DNA of 64,000 bases from Kluyvera cryocrescens NBRC 102467 (GTDB lineage: Bacteria; Pseudomonadota; Gammaproteobacteria; Enterobacterales; Enterobacteriaceae): NCBI RefSeq assembly GCF_001571285.1, contig NZ_BCTM01000024.1:1-64000 (forward strand). The letters are read 5' to 3'. Made by a program: the position numbers and the translations under genes. The notes under the pieces were generated by a model. It saw only the letters and a program-made list of their open reading frames with translations. It did not search any database and was not told the DNA's origin. This document shows, in pieces, positions 58,500-64,000 of this stretch (its first letter is position 1; the number at the start of each line of letters is the position of its first letter).

Positions 58500-59450
58500 T
58501 CAGTCTACACTAGCACCCACTACCTGTATTACTTGACTAAACGACTGCTCCGGCTGCTCACTATCTAACCAATGAACGCCTTCCCAACCGCGTAGCCACG
58601 TCACCTGGCGTTTCGCTAGCTGTCTCGTGGCACAAACTCCTCTATAAACCATTTCATCATAAGAGATTTCGCCTTCAAGGTATGACCACATCTGGCGATA
58701 TCCCACACAACGAATGGAAGGCATATCCGTATGCAAATCTCCACGGGCAAATAGCGCCCGCACTTCTGCTTCAAAACCTGAAGCTAACATCTGATGAAAA
58801 CGCTGCTCAATGCGTTGATGGAGCAGTTCACGGCTCGCCGGGGCGATGGCGAACTGATGCACCTTGTAGGGTAGAGCGTCTCCTGACGTTTGTGTCAGCT
58901 CCGTTAAAGTTTTACCCGAAATGAAAAAAACTTCCAGTGCTCGGGAAAGTCTTTGCGGATCATTTGGATGTATACGCTCAGCCGCGACGGGGTCTATCTC
59001 CCGCAGCTGCTGGTGCAGCGCCATCCAACCTTGCTCTTCCGCCTGCTGTTCAATCCGCGCCCGAACTTCCGGGTCTGCAGAAGGAAGCGGCGATAACCCT
59101 TCTAATAACGCTTTGAAATATAACATTGTGCCACCGACCAGCAGGGGGATTTTCCCTGCTGCGGTGATCTCCGCCATCTGCGCGAGCGCATCACGACGAA
59201 AATCCGCCGCCGAATAGGCCTGCGACGGATCGAGAATGTCCAACAGCCGGTGCGGCGCTGCTTGCAGCTCTTCCGCGGTCGGCTTGGCGGTGCCGATGTC
59301 CATCCCTCGATAAATAAGGGCGGAATCCACACTAATCAACTCTACTGGCAAAACTTTACGTAATTCAATCGCCAGCGCCGTTTTGCCCGAAGCGGTTGGT
59401 CCCATTAAAAAAATTGCCTTAGGCAGGCTCGCCTCGGTTACATCACTCAT
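58500..59450 (-). CDS. miaA: tRNA dimethylallyltransferase MiaA
   Basis: A 316-residue enzyme that adds a dimethylallyl group to A37 of tRNAs reading UNN codons. The P-loop [14 protein letters not shown] lies at residues 17-30, followed by [16 protein letters not shown] and the tRNA-binding RCVGYRQMW. Its start overlaps the mutL stop by eight bases, giving translational coupling. Confidence 0.98.
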   Translation of the reverse strand: MSDVTEASLPKAIFLMGPTASGKTALAIELRKVLPVELISVDSALIYRGMDIGTAKPTAEELQAAPHRLLDILDPSQAYSAADFRRDALAQMAEITAAGKIPLLVGGTMLYFKALLEGLSPLPSADPEVRARIEQQAEEQGWMALHQQLREIDPVAAERIHPNDPQRLSRALEVFFISGKTLTELTQTSGDALPYKVHQFAIAPASRELLHQRIEQRFHQMLASGFEAEVRALFARGDLHTDMPSIRCVGYRQMWSYLEGEISYDEMVYRGVCATRQLAKRQVTWLRGWEGVHWLDSEQPEQSFSQVIQVVGASVD

Positions 59451-61299
59451 TTCGTAGGGCGTTCATCGCAGAATCTAAATCAACAGGTTGCAACAGGCCG
59501 CCTGGTGGTGCTTTGACCAACTGCGGGCAAAGACGTTCAACGTCTGCCAGCATGGCAATCGCCTGCGCGGTATTCCACTGCGCGTGATCGCTCGTTAAAT
59601 TACGGGCTAACCACTGCGCGACGTTACCGGCATCGACATGAGTCTGACCCACCAGGTAGCCTATCAGTTCAGGAATCAAGATTTGTAAATTTTGTTGGCG
59701 TAAGGGTAAAGGCACCGCGCGAATCGTGGCATGCTGGCCTTCCAGCAATATTTCAATCCCCAACGTATTCAGCGTGGCCTTCGCACCTTCCAGCGTTTGC
59801 TTTTCGGCCTCCGTCACCTTAAGGCGCAGTGGGATCAGCAACGGCTGAGCGCAAATCGTTGTTTCGCCAGGCGTCAACTGCGCCTGACGCAACCAGCGTT
59901 CGGCAACGGGTAAAGCCAGCAGGCTAAGCTTGCCGCTGCGCTCCAGCAGCGCACACTCATCGGCAAGAATCGCCAGTACGCGCCCAAAACTCTGGCTATG
60001 TCCCGCCAGGTTTTCTGCCGCCGGTTTCGACGGCTCCGGGCGCTTGACCGGAGTATCAAGCAGTTGGCGGTAGAGCGCACCCTGCTGTTTGTGATAGCCC
60101 GGCTGAGCGTTTGGCCAGCTTGCGCCACCGCTGCTAGCGCGAGAAGGAGCATCGCCATTGGCCGACGGGTAACGCACAGCGGCGGGTTCACGCGCTATCG
60201 CCGGCTCAGCAAATTGGTTACGTCCCGCGGCGATGCGGTTTTCCGGCAGGGCACGCGCCGCAGGCTCATCATCGTTTGCCAACGGTAAAGGTGCGTCCAA
60301 CTGCTGCTGCAACACGCTCAGCACGCCCTGGTAGATAAAATCATGCACCAATCGCGACTGGTGAAAACGGACTTCATGCTTGGCCGGGTGCACGTTCACA
60401 TCCACCTGGTGCGGATCGATGTCGAGATACAGCACAAACGCTGGCTGCTGATCCGCACCGAGCTTATCTTCACACGCTTGTCGAATGGCGTGGTTAATCA
60501 GCCGGTCGCGCATCATACGCCCGTTCACGTAGCAATACTGAATTTCCGCCAGTGCCGTGGTGGTGTGCTTCGGATCCGCCACCCAGCCGTGCAGCGCCAG
60601 GTCGCCGTGCTGCCACTCAATGGCCAACGCCTGCTCGAGGAACGGTACGCCGCAGATAGCACCCAAGCGACGCTCTTTCGACGCCCCCTCGGCCACCGCC
60701 CGATATTGGCGGATAGCTTTGCCATTGTGGCTCAGGTTGAAGCTCACATCGAAGCGCGCCAGCGCAATACGGCGAATGATTTCATCAATGTGGTTAAATT
60801 CGGTTTTTTCGGTGCGCATAAACTTGCGCCGCGCCGGCGTGTTGTAGAACAGGTCCAGCACCTCGAGCGTCGTCCCGACCGGGTGCGCCGCAGGTTTGAC
60901 GGTCACCGCCTGATCGCGGCCTTCGGCATAGGCCTGCCAGGCTTCAGCCTGCTCAGCCGTGCGCGACGTAAGCGTCAGACGTGCGACCGAGCTAATACTC
61001 GCCAGCGCTTCCCCACGAAAACCCAGGCTGACAATCGCTTCAAGATCGTCGAGAGAGGCAATTTTACTGGTGGCATGTCGCGCCAGCGCCAGCGCCAGCT
61101 CGTCTTTCTTGATCCCGCAGCCGTTATCGCGAATACGGATAAGCTTGGCACCGCCGCGTTCAATATCAATATCGATGCGGGTTGCCCCCGCATCGAGACT
61201 GTTTTCCACCAGTTCTTTCACTACCGATGCAGGACGCTCCACCACTTCACCCGCAGCAATCTGGTTAGCAAGCTGTGGCGGTAAAACCTGAATCGGCAT
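59443..61299 (-). CDS. mutL: DNA mismatch repair protein MutL
   Basis: A 618-residue GHKL ATPase that links MutS mismatch recognition to MutH and UvrD. N-terminal motifs [16 protein letters not shown] (about 29-44), DNGCGI and [10 protein letters not shown] are intact. A Pro/Ala-rich linker (about 335-430) leads to the C-terminal dimerisation domain. The start is 9 bases after the amiB stop. I see no disruption, so mismatch repair should be functional. Confidence 0.98.
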   Translation of the reverse strand: MPIQVLPPQLANQIAAGEVVERPASVVKELVENSLDAGATRIDIDIERGGAKLIRIRDNGCGIKKDELALALARHATSKIASLDDLEAIVSLGFRGEALASISSVARLTLTSRTAEQAEAWQAYAEGRDQAVTVKPAAHPVGTTLEVLDLFYNTPARRKFMRTEKTEFNHIDEIIRRIALARFDVSFNLSHNGKAIRQYRAVAEGASKERRLGAICGVPFLEQALAIEWQHGDLALHGWVADPKHTTTALAEIQYCYVNGRMMRDRLINHAIRQACEDKLGADQQPAFVLYLDIDPHQVDVNVHPAKHEVRFHQSRLVHDFIYQGVLSVLQQQLDAPLPLANDDEPAARALPENRIAAGRNQFAEPAIAREPAAVRYPSANGDAPSRASSGGASWPNAQPGYHKQQGALYRQLLDTPVKRPEPSKPAAENLAGHSQSFGRVLAILADECALLERSGKLSLLALPVAERWLRQAQLTPGETTICAQPLLIPLRLKVTEAEKQTLEGAKATLNTLGIEILLEGQHATIRAVPLPLRQQNLQILIPELIGYLVGQTHVDAGNVAQWLARNLTSDHAQWNTAQAIAMLADVERLCPQLVKAPPGGLLQPVDLDSAMNALRNE

Positions 61300-61308
61300 G
61301 AATACTCC

Positions 61309-62682
61309 TTAGTTAATGAGCGTCCGGGTAGAGGATGCTGCGCTGGCAGTCTGCGACTGTTCGTCACGAGGGCCGGATTGTATCGGATGCGCGGTAAAAT
61401 AGTTACGTAAACCGGTATAAATGGCTTCCGCGATTTTCTGCTGGTAGTCATCGCTCCCCAGCAGTCGTTCTTCGCCACTGTTACTGATAAAACCGGTTTC
61501 AACAAGAATTGAGGGGATATCCGGCGAGCGCAGCACGCCAAGGCTGGCATGCTCAGGGCGTCGTTTATGCAAATTTCCCACGCGCTGTAGTTGACCGATC
61601 ACGCTGGTTGCCACATCATACCCTACGCGCTGCGAATGACCGAATTGCAGATCCAGCACCGCCTGGCTCAGGTAAGGATCAGCCTGACTGTTGGCCAGTA
61701 CGTCACCGGCACCACCGAGCAGTTCGGACTGCTTCTCATGCTGCTCCAGCCAACCGGCCATTTCACTATTCGCGCGACGGTTCGACAGCACCCACACTGA
61801 AGCGCCGGTGGCATCGCGATTTGGTGCAGCATCCGCGTGAATCGACACCAGGAAATGCGCATTTTGCTTACGCGCAACGTCGGAACGCCCCATCACCGAA
61901 ATAAAGTAGTCGCCATCGCGGGTCAACACGCCACGGAACATCGGATCGTCGTTCAACAGCGCTCGAAGCTTGCGCGCAATGGCGATAGTGACGTTTTTCT
62001 CACGCGTACCGCCAGGGCCAATAGCGCCCGGATCCTGGCCACCGTGGCCGGCATCGATGGCGATAATCACTTTGTCACCGGAAGCGACGCGCGCGCGCGC
62101 GGCCGGACGCGGCGTTGGCGCGATCGTGCTGGCAATAGCAGGCTGACGCTCACGGCTAAAGCTGCCATTGTTGTTACTGCTGCTACTGCTGCTGCCACCG
62201 CTAAACGGATTACGCGCAGGCTGGGAAGGAGCCGGCGCGATAACCGGCGTTTCTACCCGCTTCGCGACCACTGGAGGCGGCGGTGGTGGTGGTGGCGTAT
62301 CGGCGTTGATGGTAAACACAACGGTATAGTTAGCCCCGTTTTGCTGTTTCACCGCGCGCGTTTTGCCATTTTCCGTCAAATCGACCACCAGCCGCAGCGA
62401 CTGATCGTCCTTCGGCGTGGCGGAACGAATGCCTTTTACCAGATTGTTACCGCTAAAACGCAGCGGCAGCCCCTGAATCACGCCCGTTTGCTTGATATCC
62501 AGCACCACGCTGCGTTTATCATCCTGGCTGAAGTTATATTCCGGATCGCCCATAAAGCTAAACGTGATACGCGCCTGCGTTTCACTGTTCGCCACCTGAA
62601 TATCAGACAAGCTCGCCGCCAGAGCCGGTGCACAGACCAGCATCAGCGCAGCGATCAACCACCCTTTTGCGCGAATAATCAT
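61309..62682 (-). CDS. amiB: N-acetylmuramoyl-L-alanine amidase AmiB
   Basis: A periplasmic amidase that splits septal murein during daughter-cell separation. It has 457 residues from ATG 62682, which gives the signal peptide [22 protein letters not shown]. An AMIN domain (about 25-125) is followed by a Pro- and Ser/Asn-rich linker and an Amidase_3 domain with [14 protein letters not shown] (first Zn ligand) and [16 protein letters not shown]. There is no LysM repeat, as in E. coli. An upstream ATG at 62730 would add 16 residues before the signal. Confidence 0.96.
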   Translation of the reverse strand: MIIRAKGWLIAALMLVCAPALAASLSDIQVANSETQARITFSFMGDPEYNFSQDDKRSVVLDIKQTGVIQGLPLRFSGNNLVKGIRSATPKDDQSLRLVVDLTENGKTRAVKQQNGANYTVVFTINADTPPPPPPPPVVAKRVETPVIAPAPSQPARNPFSGGSSSSSSNNNGSFSRERQPAIASTIAPTPRPAARARVASGDKVIIAIDAGHGGQDPGAIGPGGTREKNVTIAIARKLRALLNDDPMFRGVLTRDGDYFISVMGRSDVARKQNAHFLVSIHADAAPNRDATGASVWVLSNRRANSEMAGWLEQHEKQSELLGGAGDVLANSQADPYLSQAVLDLQFGHSQRVGYDVATSVIGQLQRVGNLHKRRPEHASLGVLRSPDIPSILVETGFISNSGEERLLGSDDYQQKIAEAIYTGLRNYFTAHPIQSGPRDEQSQTASAASSTRTLIN

Positions 62683-62698
62683 CCTGCGATCCCTAAAA

Positions 62699-63160
62699 TT
62701 AACCGGCAAACCGCGCCAGCAGAGACTCACCTAATGAGGAGACCGCAGCGATGCGCGCCTCACGCCCTTGCGCCTGGTAATCTAAGTGTATTTCGATATC
62801 CGGCTCGGGCAGAACACTGGTGCCCTGTTGCGGCCATTCCACCAGGCAAATGGCATCGTCAGTAAAGTAATCGCGGATCCCCATAAATTCGAGCTCCTCG
62901 GGATCGGCAAGGCGGTACAGATCGAAGTGGTAGACCATGAGCTTATCGAGCTGATACGGCTCAACAAGGGTATAAGTTGGACTTTTGACGTTGCCGTTAT
63001 GGCCCAGCGCCTGCAGAAATCCGCGGCTAAAGGTGGTTTTACCTGCGCCTAAGTCGCCATACAGATAGATGACCGTTGCGCCGAGACAGGCCTGCGCCAC
63101 TCGGTTGCCAAGGTCCAGGGTTGCCTGCTCATCAGGTAAAGGAATCACTCGATTAATCAT
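62699..63160 (-). CDS. tsaE: tRNA threonylcarbamoyladenosine ATPase TsaE
   Basis: A 153-residue P-loop ATPase (YjeE) required with TsaB, TsaC and TsaD to make the t6A37 modification in tRNAs reading ANN codons. Walker [11 protein letters not shown] lies near residues 36-45. Overlaps the nnr stop by eight bases, so the two are coupled. Confidence 0.97.
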   Translation of the reverse strand: MINRVIPLPDEQATLDLGNRVAQACLGATVIYLYGDLGAGKTTFSRGFLQALGHNGNVKSPTYTLVEPYQLDKLMVYHFDLYRLADPEELEFMGIRDYFTDDAICLVEWPQQGTSVLPEPDIEIHLDYQAQGREARIAAVSSLGESLLARFAG

Positions 63161-64000
63161 GGTTTACGTCAATCACATCCGGGTTAACAACACGCCGTAG
63201 CGTGGAAAAGAGATCGGTCGCCAACATGCCGCGGGTGCCATAGCGCGCCGCCAGTTCATCGGCCGCTGCACCGTGGGCGATACACCCTACGCAGGCTGCA
63301 TCATACGGCGATAATGCCTGCCCCAGCAATGCGCCAATGATGCCCGAAAGCACATCGCCCATTCCACCGCTGGCCATACCGGCATTTCCGGCATCAATTA
63401 TGCTTATCACACCGCGTTCATCGGCAACGATTGTCCCCGCCCCTTTCAGCACGACGACGCCTCCGTACCGTTGTACCAGACGCTGAGCAGAAAATAAGCG
63501 ATCGTTCTCAATTTCCGCCACTGAACAACTCAGCAGACGCGCGGCCTCACCGGGATGCGGTGTGATCACGCGATTGTGACGTTTATCCGGATTGATTGCC
63601 AGTAGGTTCAGCGCATCGGCATCCCACAGCGTGGGTTTGCGGAAATTATCTATTTTGCGCAGCGCCTGCGTCCCCCACGGGGCCTGCCCCAGGCCGGGAC
63701 CAATCACCACCACATCCGCCCATTCCAGGCTTTCATCCAGCGACTGCGGTGTGAGTTCATCAACCATCAATTCCGGGCGTGCCGTGATGATTGGCGCGAT
63801 GTTTTCCACACGCGTGAGCACTTTCACCAATCCTGCCCCCGCACGTAGCGCGGCTTCTCCGGCCATACGAATGGCGCCAGCGGTCCCCCGATCGCCACCG
63901 ATCAGCACCAGGCGTCCATGATCGCCTTTGTGCGAAGTCGGACGCCGTGGGGTAAACCACTGCGACAACTGTGAGGCATCGAGACGATGAACATGCGTTT
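63153..64000 (-). CDS. nnr: NAD(P)H-hydrate repair enzyme Nnr, 5' end beyond window
   Basis: The C-terminal part (about 282 residues) of the bifunctional enzyme that repairs hydrated NAD(P)H. The visible part is the ADP-dependent dehydratase domain, with the ribokinase-like [21 protein letters not shown]. The frame continues to the right edge ([14 protein letters not shown]), so the N-terminal epimerase half lies outside. An apparent internal start at 63968 (TTG) is not the true start. The last bases overlap tsaE. Confidence 0.95.
   Translation of the reverse strand, partial: THVHRLDASQLSQWFTPRRPTSHKGDHGRLVLIGGDRGTAGAIRMAGEAALRAGAGLVKVLTRVENIAPIITARPELMVDELTPQSLDESLEWADVVVIGPGLGQAPWGTQALRKIDNFRKPTLWDADALNLLAINPDKRHNRVITPHPGEAARLLSCSVAEIENDRLFSAQRLVQRYGGVVVLKGAGTIVADERGVISIIDAGNAGMASGGMGDVLSGIIGALLGQALSPYDAACVGCIAHGAAADELAARYGTRGMLATDLFSTLRRVVNPDVIDVNHD

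Overview
This is a chromosomal backbone segment from a member of the Enterobacteriaceae. Gene content and order match the Escherichia coli region from mpl/fbp to mutL/amiB/nnr almost gene for gene, and the proteins are close in length and sequence to the E. coli ones as I remember them. Base composition and several accessory genes absent from E. coli at these positions fit an Enterobacter/Klebsiella/Kosakonia/Citrobacter-type organism; I cannot fix the genus. Two chemoreceptor genes, each behind a near-perfect sigma-28 (FliA) promoter, indicate a flagellated lineage.

Layout. 1-555: a GC-rich stretch that looks like a fragment of a P4/P1-type prophage immunity region (an open frame from the left edge, a C4-like folded RNA, a long hairpin). 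556-10038: a GNAT acetyltransferase, mpl, fbp, a chemoreceptor, and the galactofuranose ABC transporter ytfQ-ytfR-ytfT-yjfF. 10441-17876: ppa, the tamA-tamB-ytfP outer-membrane assembly operon, and msrA. 17878-25215: an accessory sugar island between msrA and ytfL, made of a LacI-type regulator divergent from four consecutive Gfo/Idh/MocA oxidoreductases and a GPH-type transporter. 25362-37712: ytfL, ytfK, ytfJ, a signal-less S11 DD-peptidase-like protein, cysQ, cpdB, ytfH, qorB, an AraC regulator, ytfF, a serine-receptor-like chemoreceptor broken by one amber codon, and ytfE under an NsrR operator. 37749-46445: nudI, cycA, fklB, ytfB, a DMT transporter, the rpsF-priB-rpsR-rplI operon, yjfY, yjfP, bsmA and yjfN. 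46506-64000: aidB, rlmB, a lacA remnant, rnr, nsrR, purA, yjeT, hflC/hflK, hflX, hfq, miaA, mutL, amiB, tsaE and nnr (cut by the right edge).

How the parts work together. NsrR (51884-52309) is the nitric-oxide-sensing repressor for the ytfE operator at 37001-37023, so a regulator and a target are both present. hfq-hflX and hflK-hflC belong to the miaA superoperon, with tsaE, amiB, mutL and nnr upstream. TamA and TamB form one envelope-spanning export/lipid-transport machine. The most likely uncharacterised system is the 17.9-25.2 kb island. A proton/sodium-sugar symporter would import a glycoside or polyol, and four NAD(P)-dependent oxidoreductases of one fold would transform it, with no isomerase, kinase or classical glycosidase encoded. 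This suggests oxidation-elimination-reduction chemistry through keto-sugars, controlled by a LacI repressor and probably by CRP.
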